Notes: a model not told the origin generated them from the letters alone. A stretch of DNA of 64,000 bases from Halocynthiibacter styelae (GCF_016123485.1 NZ_JADCKQ010000010.1:62001-126000); one strand, 5' to 3'; shown: positions 1-8,867, numbered from the stretch's first letter. A program made the numbers and translations.

Positions 1-1
1 T

Positions 2-391
2 GTGATGGGGGCGGAAGATCCGCAGGTGTCAGCCGCATCTATCGTAAAAATCGAAATCCCGGATGAAGAAGAACCCTTCATTCCCTACGCCGCCCGTATG
101 GGCGCGGCCTTCCTGCACGGGGCGGCGGTGACCATTCATAAGGCGCAGGGGTCGCAATGGGAAAACGTGCAGGTGTTTGCACCGGATCTGTTTGTAGCGG
201 CGCGTATGGGCCGAGTCGAAGCGGGGCAGCCTCTGTGGAAACGTCTGGCTTATGTGGCGATCACCCGGGCGCAGGAACGCCTGTATTGGGTAGTGCGCAA
301 CCGGCTTGCGCGGCCCAGCCATGATCTGATCACTGATGACCTGAAACCAGCCCCGGCCACCCTGACGCTGACATCAGAAGACGCCGAATAA
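2..391 (+). CDS. RecD-like ATP-dependent DNA helicase, C-terminal part (partial)
   Basis: Only the last ~129 residues lie in the window; the gene begins upstream of base 1. The visible part is the second RecA-like domain of a superfamily 1 helicase. It carries the motif V-like block TIHKAQGSQWENV and the motif VI-like block YVAITRAQERLYWVV, which contact ATP and single-stranded DNA in RecD/UvrD relatives. This arrangement (UvrD_C_2 type) is usual in stand-alone RecD2-like or exonuclease V alpha-type helicases of Rhodobacterales. Without the N-terminus the exact subfamily cannot be set. It is followed immediately by a hairpin terminator and faces the next gene tail to tail. Confidence 0.8.
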   Translation: MMGAEDPQVSAASIVKIEIPDEEEPFIPYAARMGAAFLHGAAVTIHKAQGSQWENVQVFAPDLFVAARMGRVEAGQPLWKRLAYVAITRAQERLYWVVRNRLARPSHDLITDDLKPAPATLTLTSEDAE

Positions 392-392
392 A

Positions 393-410
393 CCCACCCA
401 TTGGGGTGGG
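393..410. terminator. Hairpin between convergent genes
   Basis: CCCACCC (393-399) pairs with GGGTGGG (404-410) around a 4-base loop. It starts just after the helicase stop codon and lies just before the stop of the opposite-strand gene, so it may end both transcripts. No long T-run follows on either strand. Confidence 0.6.
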
Positions 411-415
411 AAATA

Positions 416-1171
416 TTATGATTTGATCAGGCGGAACACGGCAGAGGCGCCCCAGCCAGCTGCAATCGCAATGAACAGCGACAGCAGGCCGTAGATCAGC
501 GGGCGTTCATGGGCCAGGTTATAGATCCAGCGTTCCAGGCCCACTTTGCTCACGTCAATCACAGTGTCATAGGACGCGACAACTTCGCCCTCGCGTGCCA
601 GGTAAATCCGTGCTGTATAGTCGCCCTCGATCAGGTTTGCCGGCAGATCAATGGATGTGGAAAACAGCGTGTCCTGGGACAGTTCTACACCGCCTTCAAT
701 CAGTTGATACAGATCTTTGTCAGTCCGGATCCGAATGATCGCGTCAGAGAAATCCTGAGGATTGTCCGTGGCGAACGCCGTGCCAACGCTTTGCACCGCA
801 CGTTCAACCGAAATCCGGTGTTCCAGATCAGATACATCTGAGAGAATTTCGCTCAGAGGGCCGGTACTGGACACGGCATAAAAGCTTGGTGCCTGATCAA
901 TGATCACACTGTCCACATTCACCCAGATGCCATAGCGGCGATCTTTGCGGCGCACGGTCACGGGTTGGGACGGGCCGGTGACCGCGACAATCACGTCAAG
1001 CGGGCCTTCGGGCAGAGGTGCCTCGCGCTTGACCGCACCGAAAATCAGAATCTCAGAGCCATCAAAATTTGCGGTAATCGACACACGGTTCTGGGACAGG
1101 CCAGCGACGACCTCTTCAGCGCGCGCAGGCAGAGCAAAGATCAGGCAAAGCAGTAGGAAACGCAGAAACAT
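416..1171 (-). CDS. TIGR02186-family membrane protein
   Basis: A 251-residue protein with an N-terminal signal peptide (hydrophobic core FLRFLLLCLIFALPARA, cleavage near residue 18), a largely beta-type periplasmic domain, and one C-terminal transmembrane helix (about residues 225-247). This architecture fits the alphaproteobacterial TIGR02186/PF09608 family, whose function is unknown. Its ATG shares one base with the TGA of the upstream TauE-type exporter (TGATG at 1169-1173), so the two are probably translationally coupled. The constant pairing suggests the protein helps sulfite/organosulfur anion export, but this is inference. Confidence 0.8.
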   Translation of the reverse strand: MFLRFLLLCLIFALPARAEEVVAGLSQNRVSITANFDGSEILIFGAVKREAPLPEGPLDVIVAVTGPSQPVTVRRKDRRYGIWVNVDSVIIDQAPSFYAVSSTGPLSEILSDVSDLEHRISVERAVQSVGTAFATDNPQDFSDAIIRIRTDKDLYQLIEGGVELSQDTLFSTSIDLPANLIEGDYTARIYLAREGEVVASYDTVIDVSKVGLERWIYNLAHERPLIYGLLSLFIAIAAGWGASAVFRLIKS

Positions 1172-2094
1172 CAGTGGCCTCCTGCCGCGCCAAGGGAATA
1201 CAGTTCTGACGGTTGCAGCAGCAGATCAAGCGCCAGCTTGCCACATACGGCAAGCACCATCATCGCCAGCAGAATGCGCAATTGTTCGGCTTTCAGCTTT
1301 GCACCGATGCGTGTCCCTATCTGTGCACCAACAACACCCCCAACCAGCAGAAGCACCGCAAGCGCCATATCCACGGTATAGTTCGTGGTGGCGTGCAAGA
1401 GCGTGGTAAAAGCGGTCACAAAGATGATCTGGAACAGTGATGTGCCGATGACAACTTTGGTTGGCATTCCAAGCAGATAAATCATAGCGGGCACCAGGAT
1501 GAAGCCACCACCGACCCCCATGATTGCGGCCAGAATACCGACAAAGACGCCAACAATCAGCGGCGGGAAAACAGAGATATAAAGACCGGACGTGCGGAAC
1601 TTCATCTTGACTGGCAGATTGTGAATCCAATTGTGTTTCTTGCGGGTTGGCAAAGCGCCCGGCACTTTGGAACGACGAATGGCCTTGAGGCTCTCAAAGA
1701 ACATCAGTCCACCGATAATGCCAAGGAAGACAACGTAGCAAAGCTTGACCAGCAGATCGACCTGGCCTGCGCTTTTCAGCATATTGAACAGTTGCACGCC
1801 CAGTGCGGCCCCTATGAGGCCGCCGATCAGTAAGACCGTTCCCATCCTGAGATCAACGGTCTTTCGCTTCAGATGCGCCAGCACCCCCGAAAAGGAAGAA
1901 GCCACGATCTGGTTCGCCTCAGTTGCAACAGCAACTGCGGGCGGGATGCCGATGAAGAAAAGAAGCGGGGTCATCAGAAATCCGCCGCCCACACCAAACA
2001 TGCCGGACAAAATGCCAACAAGCCCGCCCAGACCAAGGAGCAGGAAAGCGTTAACGGAGACTTCGGCGATCGGTAGATAAATCTGCATGTCCAC
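1171..2094 (-). CDS. TauE/SafE-family anion exporter
   Basis: A 307-residue polytopic inner-membrane protein. It has two internal TauE half-repeats, each with the family glycine signature: GMFGVGGGFLMTPLL near residue 31 and AIMGVGGGFILVP near residue 190. The TauE/SafE family (PF01925) exports sulfite, sulfoacetate and related anions; the substrate here cannot be read from sequence. It is the first gene of a two-gene operon with the TIGR02186 protein. An alternative ATG lies two codons inside (MDMQIYL). The upstream ~150 bases separate it from the nucleoside importer terminator. Confidence 0.88.
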   Translation of the reverse strand: MDMQIYLPIAEVSVNAFLLLGLGGLVGILSGMFGVGGGFLMTPLLFFIGIPPAVAVATEANQIVASSFSGVLAHLKRKTVDLRMGTVLLIGGLIGAALGVQLFNMLKSAGQVDLLVKLCYVVFLGIIGGLMFFESLKAIRRSKVPGALPTRKKHNWIHNLPVKMKFRTSGLYISVFPPLIVGVFVGILAAIMGVGGGFILVPAMIYLLGMPTKVVIGTSLFQIIFVTAFTTLLHATTNYTVDMALAVLLLVGGVVGAQIGTRIGAKLKAEQLRILLAMMVLAVCGKLALDLLLQPSELYSLGAAGGH

Positions 2095-2145
2095 CCATAG
2101 CCCGGAATATATTCTGAACTCAACGGTTATGGCGGGCAGTTCACA

Positions 2146-2172
2146 TAAAAACAGGGGGGAAATTCCCCCCTG
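2146..2172 (-). terminator. Rho-independent terminator of the BMP-type ABC operon
   Basis: CAGGGGGGAA (2152-2161) pairs with TTCCCCCCTG (2163-2172). Read on the minus strand the hairpin is followed by TTTTTA. It lies ~75 bases past the last gene of the importer operon, as expected for its terminator. Confidence 0.75.
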
Positions 2173-2204
2173 GTCTTATCATTTTATGGGGCCTGGTCTT
2201 ATCA
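2169..2204. repeat. 13-base direct repeat beside the terminator
   Basis: CCTGGTCTTATCA occurs at 2169-2181 and again at 2192-2204, a 23-base period. The first copy overlaps the right arm of the terminator hairpin. No function is evident; it could be a slippage duplication. Confidence 0.5.
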
Positions 2205-2243
2205 GGTTGCCTTGTGGCCGCTTTTCACACGTGATGCGTGCGA

Positions 2244-3212
2244 TCAGCGCTCTTTCACGTAGGGCTCGCCGCCGGCTTTTGGCGGAATCGCCTTGCCGAT
2301 GAAGCCAGCCAGAATCACCACAGTCAGGATGTAGGGCAAGGCTTGCATAAACTGCACAGGGATCTCTAACGCACCGATTTCAATCGACTGATAGCGGTTC
2401 GCAATCGCTTCCAGCAGACCAAACAGCAAACAAGCCATCAGGGCCTGCACCGGTCGCCATTTTGCGAAAATCAGCGCCGCCAGTGCAATAAAGCCCCGGC
2501 CTGCAGACATGTCTTTCACAAAACCCGCCGCCAAGCCAGTGGACAGATAAGCCCCCGCCAGACCACAAAGCACACCACAGATGATGACCGCGGAATAGCG
2601 TAGCTTTACCACGGAAATGCCAGCGGTATCCACTGCACCCGGATTTTCACCCACCGCCCGCAGGCGCAGGCCAAAACGGGTGCGGAACAGCACATACCAG
2701 GATAAAGGCACAATCAGCAGCGCCACATAGACCAGGAAAGTATGGCCTGAAATCAGTTCTGAATAGACAGGGCCAAGCACAGGCACATCTTTCAACGCGT
2801 CTGCAACCGGCCATTCCAGGTTGGAGAAACGGCCATCCCCTGGCAGCGCAGGCGTGCGCCCGCCCAGGCCAAACCAGGCCTGGCCGATCACAACGGTCAG
2901 GCCAGCGGCAAGGAAGTTGATCGCTACACCGGAAATCAGCTGATCGCCCCGGAAGGTGATGGATGCCACACCGTGGATCAACGCCAGAACCACAGAAACT
3001 GCGATACCAGCAAAGAGGCCCAGCCAGACATTGCCTGTTGCAGCGGCAACACCGGCGGACAGAAACGCCGCCGCCAGCATTTTGCCTTCAAGCCCAATGT
3101 CAAAGATCCCGCCGCGTTCTGAAAAGAGACCCGCAAGGCAGGCCAGCAACAGAGGGATCGCAAGGCGCACTGCGCTGTCGGAAATCTGGATGATTGTATC
3201 AAAAACTTCCAT
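2244..3212 (-). CDS. BMP-type nucleoside ABC transporter, second permease
   Basis: A 322-residue, very hydrophobic protein of the BPD_transp_2 family, with about 8-10 membrane helices and a characteristic FDIGLEGKMLAAAF segment near residue 37. With the upstream permease it forms the membrane channel of an importer served by a BMP (PnrA/Med-type) binding protein; such systems generally import purine or other nucleosides (NupQ/YufQ type). It is last in a four-gene operon, and its ATG overlaps the upstream stop by one base. The substrate is inferred from the family only. Confidence 0.85.
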   Translation of the reverse strand: MEVFDTIIQISDSAVRLAIPLLLACLAGLFSERGGIFDIGLEGKMLAAAFLSAGVAAATGNVWLGLFAGIAVSVVLALIHGVASITFRGDQLISGVAINFLAAGLTVVIGQAWFGLGGRTPALPGDGRFSNLEWPVADALKDVPVLGPVYSELISGHTFLVYVALLIVPLSWYVLFRTRFGLRLRAVGENPGAVDTAGISVVKLRYSAVIICGVLCGLAGAYLSTGLAAGFVKDMSAGRGFIALAALIFAKWRPVQALMACLLFGLLEAIANRYQSIEIGALEIPVQFMQALPYILTVVILAGFIGKAIPPKAGGEPYVKER

Positions 3213-4318
3213 CAGACGGCTCCGTTCTTGGTTGGTTTACGCAGGATCAGGAAAAGATTTTCCAGCGGGCGACGGACCATGCCGTCAAGCGCACCGGTGA
3301 ACAGGATCACCAGACCCTGGATCACGGTGACCAGTTCCCGTGGGATACCTTCCCACAGCGACAGCTCTGCACCACCCTGATAGAGAAAGCCGAACAGGAT
3401 GGAGGCCAGGATCACACCAATCGGATGGCTGCGCCCCATCAGCGCCACGGCGATGCCGATAAAGCCCGCACCTTCTGTCGCGTTCAGGATCAGGCGTTCG
3501 CTTTCACCCATCACGTTGTTAATCGCCATCATCCCGGCAAGTGCGCCGGAAATCAGCATGGCAATCACGGTGATTTTCAAGGGGGAAATACCGGCGTATT
3601 GCGCGCCACGTTCACTTTGGCCAAAGGCCCGCATGGCAAAACCCAGGCGCGTGTGCCAGATCAGAACCCAGAACCCAAACGCACAGAACAGGGCGACAAA
3701 GAAACTGACGTTCACCGGCGCGTGCTTGAATACATCAAGCCCGAAGAGTGCGAAGATGTCATTAAAGGTTGGCAGATGTGCGCCGGGCGGGAAGTTCGCA
3801 GTTGCCGGATCCATACTGCCCGGCACTTTCAGAAGATCCGCCAGCAGGAAGCCAATCAGGGACGCCGCGATAAAGTTAAACATGATCGTGGTGATCACGA
3901 TATGGCTGCCACGTTTCGCCTGCAGATACGCGGGAATAAAGGCCCAGGCCGCGCCGAATACAGCGCCGCCAATAGCGGCAGCAGGCAGGGCGACCAACCA
4001 ATGCGGCCAGTCAATCGAAAGACAAACCAGCGCCACGCCAAGACCGCCCAACAGGGCCTGGCCTTCGCCACCAATGTTGAAAATCCGCGCCTGGAAAGCA
4101 ACAGAAACCGCAAGCCCTGTGAACATAAAGTTCGTAGCATAATACAGCGTATACCCAAGGCCGGTTGTGCTGCCGAAGGCGCCGTCGATCATGGTTTGAA
4201 TCGCGACAATTGGGTCTTTACCAATCGCCAGGATCACAAGGCCTGATACCAGGAAGGCCAGCAACAGATTGATCAGCGGAATAAGGACAATATCCGCCCA
4301 TTTTGGCAGTTTCTGCAT
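3212..4318 (-). CDS. BMP-type nucleoside ABC transporter, first permease
   Basis: A 368-residue polytopic permease (NupP/YufP type, BPD_transp_2). It has the diagnostic FNIGGEGQALLGGLG segment near residue 82, followed by a long run of transmembrane helices. It pairs with the 322-residue permease downstream. Start and stop codons overlap those of the neighbouring operon genes by one base on each side, so the stoichiometry is probably set by translational coupling. Confidence 0.87.
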   Translation of the reverse strand: MQKLPKWADIVLIPLINLLLAFLVSGLVILAIGKDPIVAIQTMIDGAFGSTTGLGYTLYYATNFMFTGLAVSVAFQARIFNIGGEGQALLGGLGVALVCLSIDWPHWLVALPAAAIGGAVFGAAWAFIPAYLQAKRGSHIVITTIMFNFIAASLIGFLLADLLKVPGSMDPATANFPPGAHLPTFNDIFALFGLDVFKHAPVNVSFFVALFCAFGFWVLIWHTRLGFAMRAFGQSERGAQYAGISPLKITVIAMLISGALAGMMAINNVMGESERLILNATEGAGFIGIAVALMGRSHPIGVILASILFGFLYQGGAELSLWEGIPRELVTVIQGLVILFTGALDGMVRRPLENLFLILRKPTKNGAV

Positions 4319-5916
4319 TACGCTGTCCCCCCACTGGTCGCGGTGTTCATACCGGCCATCAGAAGGCCCAGCTCTTTTTCGTTGGTTGTTTCAGGGTGAC
4401 GTTCGCCCATGATCTGGCCGTCAAACATCACAGCAATACGGTCGGACAGGGACAGAATTTCTTCCAGTTCGACAGAAACCAACAGGATCGCTTTGCCCTG
4501 ATCACGCAGTTCAATAATCTGCTGATGGATGAATTCAATCGCGCCCACGTCAACGCCACGGGTCGGTTGCCCGATCAGCAAAAGATCCGGGTTGCGGGAA
4601 ATTTCGCGTGCCAGAACGATCTTTTGCTGATTGCCGCCGGAAAAGTTGCGCGCGTGCAGGGCCGGATTCGGCGGACGCACGTCGAACTGTTCCATATGCT
4701 CGGCACAGGTTTTGCGGATCGTAGCGTTATCCATCAGGATTTTGCCGTTGTATTCCGGTTCGTTATGATAGCCGAACGCAGTGTTTTCCCAGGCCGCAAA
4801 CTCCAGGATCAGACCTTCGCGATGGCGATCTTCCGGCACATGGGCAATGCCACGGTGACGGCGGCTTTGTCCATCGGAATGTTTGCCGGTCAGATCAAGT
4901 TCCTGACCATTCAGTTTCACAGAACCCGTGCCCTTGCGATAGCCGCCCAGAACTTCCATTAGTTCAGATTGGCCATTACCGGAAACGCCCGCAATACCCA
5001 GGATTTCACCGGCGCGGATGTTCAGATCAATTCCCTTCAGGCGACGCACACCAGCGCTGTCGATGACTTCAAGGTTCTGGATGTCCAGGATGTTTTCTTT
5101 CGGCTGGGCCGCAGTTTTATCCACCTGCAACAGCACTTTCCGGCCAACCATACGTTCTGCCAGGTCTTCTGGTGATGTGGATGAGGTCGGGATCGTACCC
5201 TTCATCTCACCCCGGCGCATCACGGAAACAGAATCCGTCACATCCATGATCTCACGCAGTTTATGGGTGATCAGCAGGATGGTTTTGCCTTCGTTTTTCA
5301 GGTTACGCAGGATACGGAACAGGTGATCGGCCTCGGCCGGGGTCAACACGCCGGTCGGTTCATCCAGGATCAGGATTTCGGCTTTGCGGTACAGCGCTTT
5401 CAGGATCTCAACGCGTTGCTGATGTCCTACAGACAGGTCGTGGATCAATGCATCCGGATCAACATCCAATTCGTATTCTTTTGCCAGCTGTGTCAGGGAT
5501 TTGCGCGCTTTGGACAGCGACGGCGTCAGGCGTTGCCCGTCCTCGGCGCCCAGAACGACGTTTTCCAGCACCGTGAAATTTTCTACCAGTTTAAAGTGCT
5601 GGTGCACCATGCCAATTCCCGCGCGGATCGCGGCCTGGCTGTCCGGAATAGGGGTGAGTTTGCCGTCGATGCGGATCTCCCCTTCGTCGGCTTTATAGAA
5701 ACCATACAGGATCGACATCAGCGTGGATTTCCCAGCGCCGTTTTCGCCCACAATGCCGTGGATCGCGCCTTTGGCAACGGAAATGGTGATGTCTTTGTTC
5801 GCCTGCACCGGGCCGAAGGCTTTGGAAATACCCTTCAGTTCAATCGCTGGTGGCAGGCTGGCGGATGTGGCTGGAGCGGCAGTTGCCTGCCGCTCCTCAT
5901 TTACAGAACTCTGCAT
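4318..5916 (-). CDS. BMP-type nucleoside ABC transporter, double ATPase
   Basis: A 532-residue protein with two fused ABC ATPase domains, as in NupO/YufO and sugar (RbsA-like) importers. Domain 1 has the Walker A GENGAGKS near residue 58, a degenerate signature LSVGHQQRV and Walker B LILDEPTGVL. Domain 2 has a divergent P-loop GVSGNGQSE, the signature FSGGNQQK and LLIGQPTRGVD in place of a standard Walker B, which is typical of the non-hydrolysing half in this family. It energises import by the two downstream permeases. It sits 9 bases after the binding-protein gene. Confidence 0.9.
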   Translation of the reverse strand: MQSSVNEERQATAAPATSASLPPAIELKGISKAFGPVQANKDITISVAKGAIHGIVGENGAGKSTLMSILYGFYKADEGEIRIDGKLTPIPDSQAAIRAGIGMVHQHFKLVENFTVLENVVLGAEDGQRLTPSLSKARKSLTQLAKEYELDVDPDALIHDLSVGHQQRVEILKALYRKAEILILDEPTGVLTPAEADHLFRILRNLKNEGKTILLITHKLREIMDVTDSVSVMRRGEMKGTIPTSSTSPEDLAERMVGRKVLLQVDKTAAQPKENILDIQNLEVIDSAGVRRLKGIDLNIRAGEILGIAGVSGNGQSELMEVLGGYRKGTGSVKLNGQELDLTGKHSDGQSRRHRGIAHVPEDRHREGLILEFAAWENTAFGYHNEPEYNGKILMDNATIRKTCAEHMEQFDVRPPNPALHARNFSGGNQQKIVLAREISRNPDLLLIGQPTRGVDVGAIEFIHQQIIELRDQGKAILLVSVELEEILSLSDRIAVMFDGQIMGERHPETTNEKELGLLMAGMNTATSGGTA

Positions 5917-5925
5917 GTGTTAACC

Positions 5926-6921
5926 TTAGTTAACCGGGCAGGATTCGTCAGACATATAGTCGTGAACCACGACTTCGCCTGCGATGATTTTGGCGCTGGC
6001 TTCTGCAACAGCCGCACGCATTTCTTCGGTCAGAAGGCTTTCGTTGAATTCATCAAGAGAGAAGCCAACACCGTTATTTTCCAGGCCCATCGCAAGGGTC
6101 ACACCTGTTTCCAGATCTTCACCAGCAGAGAAGACGTCATAAACAGCGTTATCAACGCGCTTCAGCATGGATGTCAGAACGGAACCCGGGTGCAGGTGGT
6201 TCTGGTTGCTGTCCACACCAATGGAAAGCACGCCTTCGTCCGCAGCAGTCTGCAGAACACCAAGACCGGTGCCGCCTGCAGCGGCGAAGATCACGTCAGC
6301 GCCCTGGGAAATCTGGGTGCGGGTCAACTCGCCGCCTTTTACCGGGTCATTCCACGCCGCAGGTGTGGTGCCTGTCATGTTCTGAACAACGGTTGCGTCT
6401 GGGTTTGCAGCTTTTACACCCTGGGCATAGCCACAGGCAAACCGGGAAATCAGCGGGATATCCATGCCGCCAATAAAGCCAACGGTGTTGGATTCAGACG
6501 CCATCGCCGCAAGCATACCAACCAGGTAAGACCCTTCATGTTCTGCAAATGCGATCTGACGGATGTTGTCACCTTCAAGCCAGTTCACATCGATGATTGC
6601 GAATTTGGTGTCAGGGAATTCTTTAGAAACTGTATCCAGCGCTGAGGCATAGCCAAAGCCGGTCACAACAATCGGGTTTGCACCACGTTCAGCGAAACGA
6701 CGCAGGGCCTGTTCGCGCTGTGCTTCGGACTGGATCTCAACTTCAAGGAAGGAGCCGCCGGTTTCTTCTGCCCAACGTGTCGCGCCGTTGAACGCAGCTT
6801 CGTTGAAGGATTTGTCAAATTTGCCGCCAAGGTCAAAAATCACGGCGGGGTCAGCTACAGCGGCCGCAGTGGAAATTGCGACGGTGGCAGCTGCGCCAAG
6901 GAATGTCCGCATCAGGGTCAT
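5926..6921 (-). CDS. BMP-family periplasmic substrate-binding protein
   Basis: A 331-residue lead gene of the importer operon. It has a Sec signal peptide (MTLMRTFLGAAATVAISTAAAVA, cleavage before DPAVIFDL). The mature protein carries hallmarks of the PnrA/Med/BMP family: GGKFDKSFNEAAFNG near the mature N-terminus, then GFGYASALD and a GVDSNQ motif in the ligand cleft. It should deliver a nucleoside-like ligand to the permeases. No lipobox cysteine is visible, so it is a free periplasmic protein, as usual for Gram-negatives. Confidence 0.88.
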   Translation of the reverse strand: MTLMRTFLGAAATVAISTAAAVADPAVIFDLGGKFDKSFNEAAFNGATRWAEETGGSFLEVEIQSEAQREQALRRFAERGANPIVVTGFGYASALDTVSKEFPDTKFAIIDVNWLEGDNIRQIAFAEHEGSYLVGMLAAMASESNTVGFIGGMDIPLISRFACGYAQGVKAANPDATVVQNMTGTTPAAWNDPVKGGELTRTQISQGADVIFAAAGGTGLGVLQTAADEGVLSIGVDSNQNHLHPGSVLTSMLKRVDNAVYDVFSAGEDLETGVTLAMGLENNGVGFSLDEFNESLLTEEMRAAVAEASAKIIAGEVVVHDYMSDESCPVN

Positions 6922-7079
6922 AGGTCTCTCCCGGTTTATTATTCAGGCTGTACGTCATAATCGCGAACAGCGTTCTGATTGAGCAGATCTTCAGATCATC
7001 CGCAATTAAGGCCGTTTCAGGGCGGGGGGGTCAACTGCTTTTTGGGGAAACAACCGGAATCAGCGGATGCATTTCCCAT

Positions 7080-7496
7080 TTATGTTGCAAGCGGGCGCGA
7101 AAATACGAGTGCATCCCGCTTTTGCCCGTCAGGAGTCGTGTAATACCGGGGCCGATTGCCCACCTGAGTATACCCTGACGCTAAGTAAAGTGCGATGGCG
7201 GGAGCATTATCTGCGGCGACTTCCAGGAATGATTCTTCCGCACCAAGGGCACTGGCGTGTGTGTGATACTGCCCCACAAGATCGCGCCCGATCCCGGCTT
7301 TGCGGGCGTCCGGTGCAACGGCGATTGTCAGAAGTTCTGCCTCAGGTCCGGCAATGCGCCCCAGGATAAACCCCTGGCGATCCCCGGCCAGAATGATGCC
7401 ATTGCTGCCCAGAAGATCCGCGAACTCAGCGGCCGTCCATGGGCGGGGTGTCGTGAAGCAAAGGCTGTGTAATGTGGCGAGATCTTCAGGCGTCAT
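7080..7496 (-). CDS. rimI: Ribosomal protein S18 alanine N-acetyltransferase
   Basis: A 138-residue GNAT acetyltransferase. The acetyl-CoA-binding signature is seen as AVAPDARKAGIGRDLV near residue 76, followed by FLEVAADNAPAIALYLASGY, typical of RimI. It follows tsaB with a 3-base gap, and the tsaB-rimI pair is widely conserved. RimI acetylates the N-terminal alanine of ribosomal protein S18 in enterics; activity on other targets is possible. Confidence 0.85.
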   Translation of the reverse strand: MTPEDLATLHSLCFTTPRPWTAAEFADLLGSNGIILAGDRQGFILGRIAGPEAELLTIAVAPDARKAGIGRDLVGQYHTHASALGAEESFLEVAADNAPAIALYLASGYTQVGNRPRYYTTPDGQKRDALVFSRPLAT

Positions 7497-7499
7497 GTC

Positions 7500-8081
7500 T
7501 TACCCGATGATCCGTGGCAGGGGGTCTTTGGGTGGGGCCGCATCAGCGGCGCGGATGTACAGTGGCGCAGGGCGCTCGGTTTTTTCTGATACCGCCGCGA
7601 TCCGGGCGATGCGCAAAGCGATGTCTTCTGCGGATAATGTACTGAATTCAAAGGTCTCTGATGTGGTTTCCGCCAGATCCACACGGGGCATGAGCACAGA
7701 CGTTTCCTGCCCGCTTTCAAGGCAATAGACCTGATCCCGTGGGGCATTTACCAGGGCACGGAAGGGCATCGTCGCACTAAACGCTGCAACTTCAAAACCA
7801 CTGACCCCAATCGCGGGGATGTTCAGGGACAGCGCCAGGCCACGAGCGGCGGAGACGGCGATGCGGATGCCGGTGAAATTGCCGGGACCAACGCCAACAC
7901 CGATGCGATCCAGATGCTGCCAGGACTTGCCTGCGCCTGCCAGCATCTCTTCCATCATCGGCATAAGATGTTCAGCCTGGCCTTTTGCCATCAGGTCGCC
8001 CCGGACAGACAGAACCTCATCGCCAGACAGCAAAGCGGCCGCGACATGCGCGGCCGATGTATCAAAACCCAGAGTCAGCAT
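7500..8081 (-). CDS. tsaB: tRNA threonylcarbamoyladenosine biosynthesis protein TsaB
   Basis: A 193-residue protein of the ASKHA fold. It has the N-terminal LGFDTSAAHVAAAL strand and the RIGVGVGPGNFTGIRIAVSA segment that marks TsaB. TsaB is the scaffold that binds TsaD and TsaE to form t6A37 in ANN-decoding tRNAs. Its start abuts the nfu stop directly and its stop is followed by rimI, so nfu-tsaB-rimI looks like one transcript. The length is slightly below that of E. coli TsaB, as usual in alphaproteobacteria. Confidence 0.9.
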   Translation of the reverse strand: MLTLGFDTSAAHVAAALLSGDEVLSVRGDLMAKGQAEHLMPMMEEMLAGAGKSWQHLDRIGVGVGPGNFTGIRIAVSAARGLALSLNIPAIGVSGFEVAAFSATMPFRALVNAPRDQVYCLESGQETSVLMPRVDLAETTSETFEFSTLSAEDIALRIARIAAVSEKTERPAPLYIRAADAAPPKDPLPRIIG

Positions 8082-8645
8082 TTATGCAGCGACCGGGCGG
8101 ACCTCGGTCACTTCGGGGATGTAGTGACGCAGAAGGTTTTCAATGCCCATTTTCAGGGTCAGAGAGGCGGAAGGACAACCGGCGCAAGCGCCCTGCATAT
8201 GCAGGTAAACGACGCCGCGATCAAAGCCGTGGAAGGTGATGTCACCCCCATCCTGGGCCACAGCAGGACGTACGCGCGTATCCAGCAGGTCTTTGATCTG
8301 ATTGACGATTTCCGCGTCTTCACCGGTATGTTCCGCATGCCCTGTGGAGGCCACAGCTTCACCCGCCATGACCGGCTGGCCGGACTGGAAATGTTCCATG
8401 ATCGCGCCAAGGATTGCGGGTTTGATGTGGTTCCAGTCGGTGGCGTCATCTTTGGTGACGGTCACAAATTCATGGCCGAAAAACACGCCACTTACGCCGG
8501 ACACCGTAAAGATCCGCTGCGCCAGAGGCGAAGACGCTGCCGCTTCAGCAGAAGGGAAATCCGCAGTGCCGGAAGGCAGAACTGTCTGACCTGGCAGGAA
8601 TTTCAGGGTCGCGGGGTTTGGCGTGGATTCGGTTTGAATAAACAT
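8082..8645 (-). CDS. Nfu-type Fe-S cluster carrier (NifU family)
   Basis: A 187-residue protein from the ATG at 8645. This start is chosen over the longer frame because MFIQTESTPNPATLKFLPG is the conserved Nfu N-terminus. The N-terminal Nfu_N domain (1-~87) is followed by a NifU C-domain with the Fe-S-ligating CxxC in GACAGCPSASL near residue 150. Nfu proteins transfer 4Fe-4S clusters to apo-enzymes. It is the first gene of nfu-tsaB-rimI; its promoter must lie in the intergenic region that also holds the 11-bp phased ATGCA element. Confidence 0.88.
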   Translation of the reverse strand: MFIQTESTPNPATLKFLPGQTVLPSGTADFPSAEAAASSPLAQRIFTVSGVSGVFFGHEFVTVTKDDATDWNHIKPAILGAIMEHFQSGQPVMAGEAVASTGHAEHTGEDAEIVNQIKDLLDTRVRPAVAQDGGDITFHGFDRGVVYLHMQGACAGCPSASLTLKMGIENLLRHYIPEVTEVRPVAA

Positions 8646-8733
8646 GAGGCGCTCCGTTGTTGCGTCAGATATGCGCCCGCGAAGGCGAAGTGTCAAGTTT
8701 TGGAATGGTTCTAAACTAGACGCAAAAAGCGGG

Positions 8734-8777
8734 ATGCACAAGTCATGCACAATCCATGCATATGTTATGCATATAAA
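8734..8777. repeat. Four ATGCA repeats phased at 11 bp, copy A
   Basis: ATGCA begins at 8734, 8745, 8756 and 8767, a strict 11-base period (one helical turn). The unit sequences are ATGCACAAGTC, ATGCACAATCC, ATGCATATGTT and ATGCATATAAA. Units 3 and 4 also form a palindrome, ATGCATA-TGT-TATGCAT (8756-8772). It lies in the divergent region between nfu (start 8645) and the secreted-protein gene (start 8868). A second copy with the same phasing is at 44722-44765. OmpR/PhoB-type response regulators bind such 11-bp direct repeats, so an operator is the leading guess; the factor is unknown to me. Confidence 0.75.
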
Positions 8778-8867
8778 TTGTATACAGCTTCGCGGCTGTT
8801 ATTGGATGACATCAGGTTGCGCGGCATTCTGCAAACATGAAATTTGTGTTTACGAAAGACTGTAGAT

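Noticed and set aside
3194-4246. A 350-codon plus-strand frame across the first BMP permease
   Set aside because: Antisense to a gene with conserved permease motifs; product is hydrophilic with no family resemblance.
5263-6645. A 460-codon plus-strand frame across the BMP operon
   Set aside because: Antisense to the ATPase and binding-protein genes, which both have full family motifs.
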